A stretch of DNA of 24,485 bases from a virus, in the IMG/VR virus record IMGVR_UViG_3300050821_005767, positions 1 to 24,485 of that record. One strand, given 5' to 3'. Position 1 is the stretch's first letter; each line of letters starts with the position of its first letter. Below the pieces are notes generated by a model, which made no database searches, was not told where the DNA came from, and saw nothing but the letters and a program-made list of their open reading frames with translations. A program made the translations under genes and the position numbers. Below, in pieces: positions 13,467 to 19,677 of the stretch.

Positions 13467-13844
13467 TTATTTTATCAGTCCCGACAAATCAGGCGGTTGC
13501 CAGCCCTCCGGTTTCAAAATCTTGCCATCGGCGCGGAGGATGGGTTTTCCATCCGGCCCCAGCTTCGCCATGTTGGAGGCGTGGACAATCTCAAATGCCG
13601 CTTCCTTGACACTGCCAAAGCCAAGCGCGAGATATGCGCCATCGAGGACGTATTGCAAATCCGTTAACGCGTCCAAGACAGCGACTTTATCGCCGCCATT
13701 TATCGCCCAAAGCAGCTCACTCAATTCTTCTTTCAATAAATCATATCTCAGCAGATTGATTGAAGGATTGGAGAGGGTTGGCTTGTCCTGAATCACCACG
13801 CCAAATGTGCGGTGGAATTGAGCTACTTTTTCGAGGGTGGTCAT
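13467..13844 (-). CDS. MazG-like / all-alpha NTP pyrophosphohydrolase
   Basis: 125 aa. The core has the all-alpha NTP-PPase signature. A first helix carries RYDLLKEELSELLWAINGGD (the E-E-x-x-E motif, residues ~38-43). A second carries VAVLDALTDLQYVLDGAYLALG (the D-A-x-x-D motif). These acidic residues coordinate Mg2+ to hydrolyse (d)NTPs to NMP and PPi. The C-terminal FEIVHASNMAKLGPDGKPI and KPEGWQPPDL match the F-x-x-V-H-x-S-N-M-x-K ending of the phage subfamily. Phage MazG-type enzymes are linked to nucleotide pool cleaning or to lowering of (p)ppGpp-like alarmones; which applies here is open. The start overlaps the upstream stop by ATGA. Confidence 0.85.
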   Translation of the reverse strand: MTTLEKVAQFHRTFGVVIQDKPTLSNPSINLLRYDLLKEELSELLWAINGGDKVAVLDALTDLQYVLDGAYLALGFGSVKEAAFEIVHASNMAKLGPDGKPILRADGKILKPEGWQPPDLSGLIK

Positions 13845-14206
13845 TTGAGTTGTTTCTTTCTGGCGTTCGCCATTGCCTGCCGTCCAGCGGTGGGTCTTTG
13901 CGACGGCAGGCCCAATGAGTCACTGAACATCAGCACGCATTTCGTGACCGCCGCCTTTTTCTTTTTGTCCCCAAAATGTTTCAACGCAATCTCCGTCGCC
14001 GTGTGCATCCCTATCATGTCGCCATACCCCAGCGCAAGCGCAAGGCAGTCTTGGGCCATCACCCGGTTGCCGCGATAGGTGAACAGCAACCGCAACACCC
14101 GCTCCTTCCAGTCCTCGAGGCGCGTGATGCAATCAGACTTCCACGCATCACCATCGTCCATGATGGCCGGGGCTTCGTAACCGCCAGTTGAGGATTCATC
14201 GTCCAT
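13841..14206 (-). CDS. Putative HTH protein (sigma-region-4-like)
   Basis: 121 aa. The N-terminal 20 residues are acidic and probably disordered. The middle reads NRVMAQDCLALALGYG, then HTATEIALKHFGDKKKKAAV and TKCVLMFSDSLGLP. The arrangement A-x-E-I-A-x-x-x-G-x-x-K-x-A-V-x-K-x-V-x-x-F is that of a helix-turn-helix in which the second helix is rich in K and A. It resembles small phage regulators related to sigma factor region 4. The C-terminus is basic (GRQAMANARKKQLK). Function is not established; a transcription regulator is a reasonable guess. It overlaps the previous gene by 11 bp and the MazG-like gene by 4 bp. Confidence 0.6.
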   Translation of the reverse strand: MDDESSTGGYEAPAIMDDGDAWKSDCITRLEDWKERVLRLLFTYRGNRVMAQDCLALALGYGDMIGMHTATEIALKHFGDKKKKAAVTKCVLMFSDSLGLPSQRPTAGRQAMANARKKQLK

Positions 14207-14387
14207 TGGTTATTCCAAAGTGTTTTGGTTTAAATTGCTCTCCGGAAATAATTGTGGCTAACAAAATCCACCATCCTGAATGGCCCTTCGCAAAAACAGC
14301 CCAGCCAAATATTCCCCAAATAATTGCCTCGTAAAGAACGGAGTAAATTCCAAAAACAATAATACGGGCAAGTTGGGTGTCTTTCAT
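14196..14387 (-). CDS. Small two-span membrane protein
   Basis: 63 aa from the ATG at 14387, which has a good upstream AAGGTGA. After MKDTQLAR there is a long hydrophobic segment IIVFGIYSVLYEAIIWGIFG, then WAVFAKGHSG and a second hydrophobic segment WWILLATIIS. The tail is polar (GEQFKPKHFGITNGR). Two short spans and small size would suit a holin or an inner-membrane effector such as a superinfection-exclusion protein, but there is no endolysin nearby, so neither can be claimed. A longer frame reaching 14453 runs over the neighbouring 41-aa gene and is not favoured. Confidence 0.65.
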   Translation of the reverse strand: MKDTQLARIIVFGIYSVLYEAIIWGIFGWAVFAKGHSGWWILLATIISGEQFKPKHFGITNGR

Positions 14388-14400
14388 TTCTTCACCTTCA

Positions 14401-14526
14401 TTATTTCGTCCACGGTCGCAAGACTCGAATGTCCCGCTTCCATTCCACCTCACTAAAGCAAAGTCCGCACCTCACACAAGCGCGGTTGACCACGATGGGA
14501 TGCGGACAATGGCAAAGGTCGATCAT
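14401..14526 (-). CDS. 41-aa zinc-ribbon-like microprotein
   Basis: The ATG at 14526 overlaps the stop of the upstream gene (ATGA). The TAA at 14401-14403 is followed after 13 bp by the next ATG. The peptide opens MIDLCHCPHPIVV, then NRACVRCGLCFSEVEW and ends RPWTK. Cysteines at 5, 7, 17, 20 and 23 with His6 and His9 make a plausible metal knuckle (C-x-C ... C-x-x-C-x-x-C). A longer overlapping frame on the same strand (start at 14453) lacks a ribosome-binding site. Function unknown; the frame continuity, the coupling and the ordered cysteines argue that it is real. Confidence 0.6.
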   Translation of the reverse strand: MIDLCHCPHPIVVNRACVRCGLCFSEVEWKRDIRVLRPWTK

Positions 14527-14717
14527 GGTTGTTTTTGATTGAGAGCGGCGATTAAGGCGTCGGCCCGCGCTGCGGATGCTTCAGCGATCTCTCTCCAATC
14601 TCTTTGGTTTGGGATAGTGCAAATCCCCTGCATCGCCAGCGCGGCGAAGTGTTCGCGTTTGGTGAGGCCGTCCGATTTGTCTTTCGTTGGGAACGCTTGG
14701 TCATTTGGGTTGGTCAT
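14523..14717 (-). CDS. Conserved small phage protein (GLTKREHFAALAMQG family)
   Basis: 64 aa. Begins MTNPNDQAFPTKDKSDGLTK, continues REHFAALAMQGICTI and DWREIAEASAARADALIAAL. Proteins of the form A-F-P-x(n)-G-L-T-K-R-E-x-F-A-A-x-A-M-Q-G followed by A-x-x-A-V-x-x-A-D-A-L-I are very widespread in phages of many hosts and prophages. They have no proven function to my knowledge. The fold is predicted to be two helices. Upstream, 120 bp (14718-14837) contain no gene; I see no convincing promoter or terminator in them. Confidence 0.8.
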   Translation of the reverse strand: MTNPNDQAFPTKDKSDGLTKREHFAALAMQGICTIPNQRDWREIAEASAARADALIAALNQKQP

Positions 14718-14837
14718 AATCTACAGTATGTTAGTTGGGTTAAAAATCTTTCAGGGTGAAGGGGTTGTTTTTTGATTTATACGTTGAAAAAGAACAGTTC
14801 CGCAACTTGCTCCAGTAAAATTCACGTCCGGGAGAAC

Positions 14838-15137
14838 CTAGACATTCACCACGACGGCCCTCCTTAGCCCCTGCGCTGCCATTACAGCTACTTTGATTGA
14901 ACAAACCAACCATCTACCCATCAGCCTGCCTGCCCGCTCATATCCAATCCACAGCCAGACACCTAACGCTGTAGATTGACCCACCTCAAAGCAAATGGCT
15001 GATAATAGAAAGTGGCTCATCAAAATAAAGACGCGGCTAATGGCAACGTGGCGACAGTGTGTTGTGAGGAATAGACGCCAATACCACGGTTTATTTGGCA
15101 TGGCGATTGCGAGAGATTGTGAAATAGATTGATTCAT
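14838..15137 (-). CDS. Small membrane protein, unknown function
   Basis: 99 aa from the ATG at 15137, 1 bp after the upstream stop. A central hydrophobic region HVAISRVFILMSHFLLSAIC and STALGVWLWIGYERAG suggests two membrane helices; the C-terminus CSIKVAVMAAQGLRRAVVV is amphipathic and basic. An internal ATG (MPNKPWYWRLF) gives an 87-residue alternative. A longer frame to 15263 overlaps a better-supported neighbour and is rejected. No family is recognised, and no ribosome-binding site is evident for either start, so the exact start and even the reality of the gene are moderately uncertain. Confidence 0.5.
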   Translation of the reverse strand: MNQSISQSLAIAMPNKPWYWRLFLTTHCRHVAISRVFILMSHFLLSAICFEVGQSTALGVWLWIGYERAGRLMGRWLVCSIKVAVMAAQGLRRAVVVNV

Positions 15138-15138
15138 T

Positions 15139-15342
15139 TCACAAGGCCAGTTGAGCCGCAATATCCCGGCAAGATGCCGTCTCGCAGAGGTCTTGGTGAC
15201 AGCCCGCCTCAAAATATTTATTAGCGCGGAGCATGACGATGCGGCGGAACTGTTCGGGCACACGGCGCATCAACGGTGCGTTGACCATGGGCGGAACTTT
15301 GCCGAGCGGTGAGGTTGCGAACCATGGCGGGAGTGGTTTCAT
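15139..15342 (-). CDS. Small hypothetical protein
   Basis: 67 aa. Sequence begins MKPLPPWFATSPLGKVPP, continues EQFRRIVMLRANKYFEAG and ends CHQDLCETASCRDIAAQLAL with three Cys. There is a proline-rich N-terminal segment, then a helix, then a Cys-containing helix. No family is recognised. The ATG overlaps the stop of the winged-helix gene upstream (ATGA), so it is probably translated in the same operon. No signal peptide or membrane span is seen. Confidence 0.6.
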   Translation of the reverse strand: MKPLPPWFATSPLGKVPPMVNAPLMRRVPEQFRRIVMLRANKYFEAGCHQDLCETASCRDIAAQLAL

Positions 15343-15782
15343 TCTTCGCTTCCTTGTTCACCGGGCAATGGATTGCCCTGACGACGCTTTCTCATCCCGT
15401 GTCTAATTTGAGTTTTTGCGGAGTTGCGGTTGTCCCGCTGCCATTTGGTTTTGTATTCCCGGCGATTCATGCCGCGCATTAAATTCTGATACACTTCACC
15501 GTTGAGAATCAGCCAGCCTTCCAAAACTTTTTGGATTCGACGGCCTTCGTGCGGTTGCGGTTCCACCCGCCTTTTGTCCGGCTCTGATAGAATGCGCAAC
15601 GCCTCCAATGTCTCCGCCTCGGTTTTGTTTGACCAACGTGAAATTTGAAAGGCCGAACCACGGCAGACATGGTCGTAATCTTTTTTCGCCAGCATGGTGA
15701 CAAAAACGATGCGGACAAAATCAGGTTCCAGCCAGATGGATGAATCCACAATACGGGAAAAAATTGGATTCCAATATTCCAT
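15339..15782 (-). CDS. Winged-helix phage replication-type protein (O/DnaD-like N-domain)
   Basis: 147 aa. It begins MEYWNPIFSRIVDSSIWLE, followed by VRIVFVTMLAKKDYDHVCRG, a recognition-type segment FQISRWSNKTEAETLEALRI and LSEPDKRRVEPQPHEGRRI, then LEGWLILNGEVYQNL. The order S-S-I-W...V-F-x-x-M-L-A-x-x-D...V...L/I-x-x-W...E-A-L-x-x-L-x-x-P-D...G-R-R-I-x-x-V...G-W-x-x-L-N recurs in phage proteins located beside replication genes and looks like the winged-helix domain of replication initiators. The C-terminus is strongly basic (residues ~105-140). It lies directly downstream of the repeat array at 15853-16131, which supports an origin-binding or helicase-loading role. That role is an inference. 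Confidence 0.65.
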   Translation of the reverse strand: MEYWNPIFSRIVDSSIWLEPDFVRIVFVTMLAKKDYDHVCRGSAFQISRWSNKTEAETLEALRILSEPDKRRVEPQPHEGRRIQKVLEGWLILNGEVYQNLMRGMNRREYKTKWQRDNRNSAKTQIRHGMRKRRQGNPLPGEQGSEE

Positions 15783-15818
15783 AATCAGGGCAGCGACGGA
15801 TTAACCAACGGCGCAGGT

Positions 15819-15836
15819 AAAAAACCCCTTTGGGGG
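15819..15836 (-). terminator. Short rho-independent terminator
   Basis: On the minus strand GGGG (15828-15825) pairs with CCCC (15835-15832) around an AAA loop and is followed by TTTTTT. The stem is only 4 bp but fully G-C. It lies between the iteron-like array and the 15782 gene, so it would end transcription coming from the primase side. Confidence 0.5.
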
Positions 15837-15852
15837 CCACGCTTCGGGAAAG

Positions 15853-16131
15853 CTGTATATGTATCTGTATATGTCCTCATAAAGTCCACATATGTCCACT
15901 TGTATCCACAAGTGTCCACGGTGTCAAGGGAGTCTGTGTCCGGCTTTGAAAGCAATCCAACACGCTTCTACTCTGCCACATGCAGAGATTTTGTATTGGT
16001 TTTTTTCAAACCATTCATCGAATTTATCAACTAACAAGTTGTCCACAGATTGAGTTTTTTTAGATGCTGATTTTCGTTTTTTCATGCTTTTTTTGACGTG
16101 TTTTAACATCAAATGTCCACACCTGTCCACA
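15853..16131. repeat. Helically phased GTCCAC repeats with DnaA-box-like members; candidate replication origin
   Basis: GTCCAC or ATCCAC occurs at 15884, 15894, 15904 and 15914, exactly 10 bp apart. A degenerate copy GTCCTC lies at 15873. Further copies are at 16041, 16115 and 16125, the last two again 10 bp apart. Extended 9-mers approach the DnaA box TTATCCACA: GTATCCACA (15902-15910) and TTGTCCACA (16039-16047) each differ by one base. A 12-bp direct repeat of CTGTATATGT (15853 and 15865) provides an adjacent A+T-rich stretch. A small gene (15924-16109) lies within the array. Placement between primase and replication-type genes fits an origin. Confidence 0.65.
15924..16109 (-). CDS. Small basic protein within the repeat array
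   Basis: 61 aa from the ATG at 16109; other possible starts are a GTG at 16130 (68 aa) and an ATG at 16085 (53 aa). None has a clear ribosome-binding site. The N-terminus is very basic (KHVKKSMKKRKSASKKTQ). The rest reads VDNLLVDKFDEWFEKNQYKI, then GRVEACWIAFKAGHRLP. The ending F-D-x-W-F...A-C-W-x-A-F-x-A-G is a common tail of small phage proteins of unknown function, in which A-x-x-A-W-x-A-G forms a helix. It lies between two halves of the GTCCAC array, one copy of which (16041-16046) is inside its coding sequence. A role in origin function is possible but unproven. Confidence 0.6.
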   Translation of the reverse strand: MLKHVKKSMKKRKSASKKTQSVDNLLVDKFDEWFEKNQYKISACGRVEACWIAFKAGHRLP

Positions 16132-16151
16132 TCATTGTAATTGATTGGTTA

Positions 16152-16943
16152 TTAGTGGTTTGACCATACAATTCCCATTAATTCACTCTCAACCACTTGC
16201 GACGTGCCACCCAAGCGGACAAACTCCCTCAAGTCTTTTGCTGGCGGCGTCCAGAGGCAGGTTTTGACGCCCAGCTCGGATTGCAGTTTGATGGCGCCGG
16301 CGGTTCCTGGCCCGTCATTGTCCGCCACGATGACCGCCATCCGCACGCCAATGCGGTTCAGCAGCGTCTTGATTTGGTCGCCCCCACCTTGGCAGCTTGG
16401 CCGGCCAATCGTCGGCAGGCCGATGGTTAGACCAGCGGCAACGTCAGTTGGCCCTTCCGTTATGAAAACCTTTGGGCACGTCTGGATTTGTGGATTGTAA
16501 AAGATGCCCTGCCGTGAACCGCGCACGGCCCATTTCCGGCCGTCATTGGCGCGGAGTCGGATGCCGATGATTTCACCGTAGCCGTCGCGCATTGGGAAGG
16601 CCCAAGCCAGATGCACACCGGCCCACACGCATCCAAAAGCCTCGAGAGAGTTGAGACTGACCCCAAGATTCTCAGCCAACAATCCCATGGCCGGCGTGAA
16701 GGTGTTTTTTGAAAACGTCCGCATCATGGCCGGGGCGTTCAATTCAGGTTCCTTTGGCCGTGGCGCGGGCCGCTCAATCTTCACATCGCCTTGGAATGGA
16801 TGAAACCAGCCGCCATTTTTGAAGGGGAAAGGCGAGGCAATCCGCATACATTTACTGCCACGGTCGCCCGTGCAGCACCAATCTGGCTTGCCGCAAATAA
16901 TGCACGGCTGATTTTTGGTGACGGCGGGCCAGATGTTGCTCAT
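16152..16943 (-). CDS. TOPRIM-domain DNA primase with N-terminal zinc motif
   Basis: 263 aa. The N-terminus carries a Cys cluster, CIIC (14-17), then C23-C24 and C32, resembling a primase zinc-binding domain. A central domain (residues ~80-150) has WAFPMRDGYGEIIGIRLRAN and the TOPRIM entry GIFYNP. The TOPRIM domain proper shows KVFITEGPTDVAAGL with the catalytic Glu163, and AVIVADNDGPGTAG with the D-x-D at 208-210. It closes with a PPAKDLREF-type motif. It would make RNA primers for phage replication, partnered with one of the helicases in this module. It is short for a full primase, with no fused helicase. Its ATG overlaps the stop of the 47-aa gene (ATGA). Confidence 0.88.
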   Translation of the reverse strand: MSNIWPAVTKNQPCIICGKPDWCCTGDRGSKCMRIASPFPFKNGGWFHPFQGDVKIERPAPRPKEPELNAPAMMRTFSKNTFTPAMGLLAENLGVSLNSLEAFGCVWAGVHLAWAFPMRDGYGEIIGIRLRANDGRKWAVRGSRQGIFYNPQIQTCPKVFITEGPTDVAAGLTIGLPTIGRPSCQGGGDQIKTLLNRIGVRMAVIVADNDGPGTAGAIKLQSELGVKTCLWTPPAKDLREFVRLGGTSQVVESELMGIVWSNH

Positions 16944-17083
16944 TTAGTTGGAGGATTTTTAATTTTCCCAGTGCCAGCGAAAATCGCGCACCAATCGAGT
17001 TTGAAAATCTCATTCCAAAACAGCCGCATCACCTTTTTTCTGCCTTTGCATTCAGGACATTTTATAAAATCAAAACGGCACAT
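16940..17083 (-). CDS. 47-aa zinc-finger-like microprotein between helicase and primase
   Basis: The ATG at 17083 lies inside the last codons of the helicase gene. The TGA at 16942-16940 overlaps the primase ATG (ATGA). The product starts MCRFDFIKCPECKGRKKVMR, continues LFWNEIFKLDWCAIFAGTGK and ends IKNPPTK. C-P-E-C-K-G-R-K-K-V and W-C-x-x-F-A-G-T-G-K-I are the two halves of a DnaJ-type C-x-x-C-x-G-x-G finger. In the second half the second cysteine is replaced, so metal binding may be incomplete. It fills the helicase-primase gap precisely. Its function is unknown; a replication accessory role is suggested only by position. Confidence 0.65.
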   Translation of the reverse strand: MCRFDFIKCPECKGRKKVMRLFWNEIFKLDWCAIFAGTGKIKNPPTK

Positions 17084-18827
17084 TTTCATTGACCGCCTCA
17101 ACCGGCCTTTTCCACCCATTCTCCTTTACCGCCGTAATCAGTTCGGAGGCCCGTTCAAAACTCACGTTCGTTTCGTAACCATACCGCTTGAGCAGCGCAG
17201 CCTGCTTAAGTGAGCATAATTTATTCTGCCAACGGTTCATCATCTCGCCAATCAATTGCTTCGCCTGCGCGTAGGGAATGGAATCAGGATTGATGCCCGC
17301 CCGCTGCAAAAAGCCAATCTGTTTTTCGCTCAATACTTTGAGCTCATCCCAGCCCCGTGTTTTGGCCGGTTCAATGTCCAGCACGTCAAACGGATTGATT
17401 GATTGCGTGGAATATTTACCCTTGGCAACGATGCGATTTTTGCGGGCTTCCTCCTGCAACCGTTTTTGTTCCATTTCGGCTTTAATCGCCGCTTCCTCCT
17501 CATCCAAAATCTCATTCACTTTGAACGTGCCCTTGCCGCTTCTGATTTTCAGCGTGGCCCGTCCCACCGCCTCATCACTGACATGGCCTCCGAGAATATC
17601 CGCCAGGCAAACCAGCTTATGCTTGCCAGCATTGCCAACGGTATCGAGCAACGTCGCAAATGGTTTTGCGCTGGCGGCAATTGCCGCAATGCGTTCCTCT
17701 TTGGTTTCCAACCCATCAATGACACCGCGCAATGCGCGAGTGCTCCTGCCAGCGATTTGCGCGTAAAGCCGCCGCGATTTAGTTGGCCGTCCATTCACAA
17801 TCAGTTCAATGCCCGGCGAATCAAAGCCAACCGCGTGCGTGCCGTAATTGCAGAGCAACGGGATTTTTCCATCATTGAAGTCGGCATTGATTTTGCGCCG
17901 CAAATCCTTGTCCGTCTTGCCGCACACAAACGCCGCCATGCCGTGGATGATGCGGTTGAAAATATTGCACAGCGTTTCCGCGTGTTTGACTGATGCGCCA
18001 AAAGCCAGCGTGCGCTTGGGTGTCTTGTTTTCAACCTGCGCGGCCCAAAGCGCGGGGTCAACATTCAGCAATGAATTTTCCTCAAGGTCATACATCGCCT
18101 CAAAAACACCCATCACGACATCTTGAACCTGTTGCTCGCCCTCCATCACCTTCGCCAAGTCCGCGCCGTTCAAATCGCCGCACGCTGTCCGAATGTGCGA
18201 GAAGTCCGCGCCATGCAGATGCACCGTGCGCTGCCGCACGTCCACGAGCCAGCCATTTTCAATCGCCCATTCCAATTCCAAATCAAAGGCGACACTGTTG
18301 AATATATGGCCCAAACTTTCCTCATCGGTGCGGTCGGGTGTGGCTGTCACCCCGAGGATTTTCAGGTTTGGATTCGTGGAATAATAATCAATGGCGCGGC
18401 GAAAGCTGGCCGAGGTTGCGCCGTCCGCCTCATCGAGAATCAGCACGCCAAAATCCATCGGGTCAAACTTGGACATGCGCCCTCCACCGTCCCCGCCAGC
18501 GCATTGCGTTTGAATCGTGGAGACAATGACATTCGACTGGCCGTATAGTGTCTCAGTGGCGGCGCGGTATTCGCCCATTTCAATCTCACAGTTTAGGCCG
18601 GTAAATTCCGTGATGCGTTCCACCGCCTGAAATATCAATTCCTTGCCGTTAGCGAGCACCATCGCTTTTGTTTTGCGCGGGAAATAAGACCGCAACACCC
18701 GCTGAATCACGGCGGCGAAGATGACCGTCTTGCCGAGGCCGGTTGCCGCCACGCCCAAAGTGGAAAGGTTTTCCTCCCATTCTTTGAAAACGGATTCAAG
18801 GCAATCGCGCTGATAATCTCTCAACAT
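17070..18827 (-). CDS. SF2 DEAD-box-type helicase
   Basis: 585 aa. It has the full SF2 order: a Q-motif-like RDYQRDCL at the N-terminus, Walker A ATGLGKT (28-34), DEAD (132-135), motif III TAT (161-163), then the second RecA domain with NYGTHAVGFDSPGIELIV and motif VI QIAGRSTR (357-364). The C-terminal ~150 residues contain a charged helix (EEEAAIKAEMEQKRLQEEA) and two short helical repeats with LSEKQIGFLQRAGI and LKQAALLKRYGYE...SFERASELI. The last recalls small helical modules at the end of phage helicases. Such helicases are often encoded beside phage primases and may open the origin or restart forks. The start overlaps the upstream stop by 7 bp. Confidence 0.9.
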   Translation of the reverse strand: MLRDYQRDCLESVFKEWEENLSTLGVAATGLGKTVIFAAVIQRVLRSYFPRKTKAMVLANGKELIFQAVERITEFTGLNCEIEMGEYRAATETLYGQSNVIVSTIQTQCAGGDGGGRMSKFDPMDFGVLILDEADGATSASFRRAIDYYSTNPNLKILGVTATPDRTDEESLGHIFNSVAFDLELEWAIENGWLVDVRQRTVHLHGADFSHIRTACGDLNGADLAKVMEGEQQVQDVVMGVFEAMYDLEENSLLNVDPALWAAQVENKTPKRTLAFGASVKHAETLCNIFNRIIHGMAAFVCGKTDKDLRRKINADFNDGKIPLLCNYGTHAVGFDSPGIELIVNGRPTKSRRLYAQIAGRSTRALRGVIDGLETKEERIAAIAASAKPFATLLDTVGNAGKHKLVCLADILGGHVSDEAVGRATLKIRSGKGTFKVNEILDEEEAAIKAEMEQKRLQEEARKNRIVAKGKYSTQSINPFDVLDIEPAKTRGWDELKVLSEKQIGFLQRAGINPDSIPYAQAKQLIGEMMNRWQNKLCSLKQAALLKRYGYETNVSFERASELITAVKENGWKRPVEAVNENVPF

Positions 18828-19348
18828 GGCTGAGGTTCTAAATAGCGAATAATCTTTCCAAAAGATTTTGCGTATTCAATTTCATTGCGCGTGGAATGGC
18901 CGATATATCCACCAACATTTAGCACCAGCACTTCATTGCAAAGGTCAATCTTTCGGAAGTGGAGTGTATCCAGCATTTTCTTTGTCGCCTCAAATTCAAC
19001 CTGCGGCATGTGCCCAAAAATCTCATCATCAGATTTCATGTTGCAGCCGATTGAAAGAACAATGTTACCAGCTAACGTCTCTTTAAGATTAGCCTTTTGA
19101 AACGCCTCGCCAAATCGAGTTGAACCACACAAACAGACAACAGTTGGAAGTGGTGGGGCGTTCCACTCAATTTTACAAGTTCTCACTTTTGACATGAATT
19201 GCCGCGTTGTTATAACAAGACCGTCAATTAGATGCGATTTAGGAATTACACGCCCTCCAATTTCACGTAACCACGCCCTTTGAAACATTTCAGCATGGTG
19301 TTTCCACGCATCCCGGTCTTGTTTTAATTTTTCAAGTGATTCACTCAT
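18821..19348 (-). CDS. Nucleoside 2-deoxyribosyltransferase-like protein
   Basis: 175 aa from the ATG at 19348, chosen because it overlaps the upstream stop (ATGA). The first ~60 residues form a helical extension (SLEKLKQDRDAWKHHAEMFQ). The catalytic-type domain begins PTVVCLCGSTRFGEAFQKAN (residues 69-87), continues FEATKKMLDTLHFRKIDLCN and EVLVLNVGGYIGHSTRNEIE followed by YAKSFGKIIRYLE. C-G-S-T-x-F, D-x-x-x-V-L-N-x-x-G-Y-I-G-x-S-T-x-x-E-I-x-Y-A is the standard layout of the NDT/DUF4406-like superfamily. Members transfer or hydrolyse deoxyribosyl groups of nucleotides. A role in nucleotide salvage or base modification is plausible, but the precise substrate is unknown. Confidence 0.8.
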   Translation of the reverse strand: MSESLEKLKQDRDAWKHHAEMFQRAWLREIGGRVIPKSHLIDGLVITTRQFMSKVRTCKIEWNAPPLPTVVCLCGSTRFGEAFQKANLKETLAGNIVLSIGCNMKSDDEIFGHMPQVEFEATKKMLDTLHFRKIDLCNEVLVLNVGGYIGHSTRNEIEYAKSFGKIIRYLEPQPC

Positions 19349-19677
19349 TGTATCAGTGTCCTCCAAATTAAATCCACGGTTTCAGCGGTGCAAAGTTGCT
19401 GCGGAGTTACGAATAAAATTCGCCACCCCATACTCGCCGCGCAATTATACTTCTCGTAATCCTTCAACATTTGAGCCCCGCGATTATGACCACCGTTGAC
19501 AAACAATCCCCCATTCACCTCGAGGGCGACGCGGGCCGGGACCAAAAACCCGAAGTCGAATCTCCATTTCCTCGTTTCGTGAAAACGCAATTCCAAATGC
19601 GGCTCCGGCAGTCCGCGCTCCTTGAAGTAGGCGATGACGATTTTAGGGTTGTATTTCACTGGCTTAAGGTTTCCCAT
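19345..19677 (-). CDS. PD-(D/E)XK-type nuclease (VRR/DUF559-like)
   Basis: 110 aa. Core motifs are an N-terminal helix (PKIVIAYFKERGLPEPHLEL), the strand KWRFDFGFLVP with Asp41, and VALEVNGGLFVNGGH with Glu53. These are followed by GAQMLKDYEKYNCAASMGWR and ILFVTPQQL. The D...E-x-x-G-G-x-x...G-H-x-R-G-x-x-x-x-D-x-E-K-Y-N-x-A-x-x-x-G-W-R-x-x-x-x-T-P-x-x-L pattern is characteristic of small phage nucleases of the restriction-endonuclease fold. These are often assigned to DUF559 or to Holliday-junction-resolvase-like families. In the classical motif a Lys would follow the Glu by two residues; here Asn55 is found. Functions in recombination or packaging-debranching are possible. It overlaps the truncated methylase by 22 bp. 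Confidence 0.75.
   Translation of the reverse strand: MGNLKPVKYNPKIVIAYFKERGLPEPHLELRFHETRKWRFDFGFLVPARVALEVNGGLFVNGGHNRGAQMLKDYEKYNCAASMGWRILFVTPQQLCTAETVDLIWRTLIQ

Noticed and set aside
14718-14837. Small gene in the 120-bp gap before the membrane protein
   Set aside because: The best frame is a 24-codon GTG ORF without ribosome-binding site or coupling; no promoter or terminator was found.
14838-15263. Extended start of the small membrane protein at 15263
   Set aside because: It would run through the 67-aa gene coupled to the winged-helix gene. The first 42 residues look like off-frame sequence.
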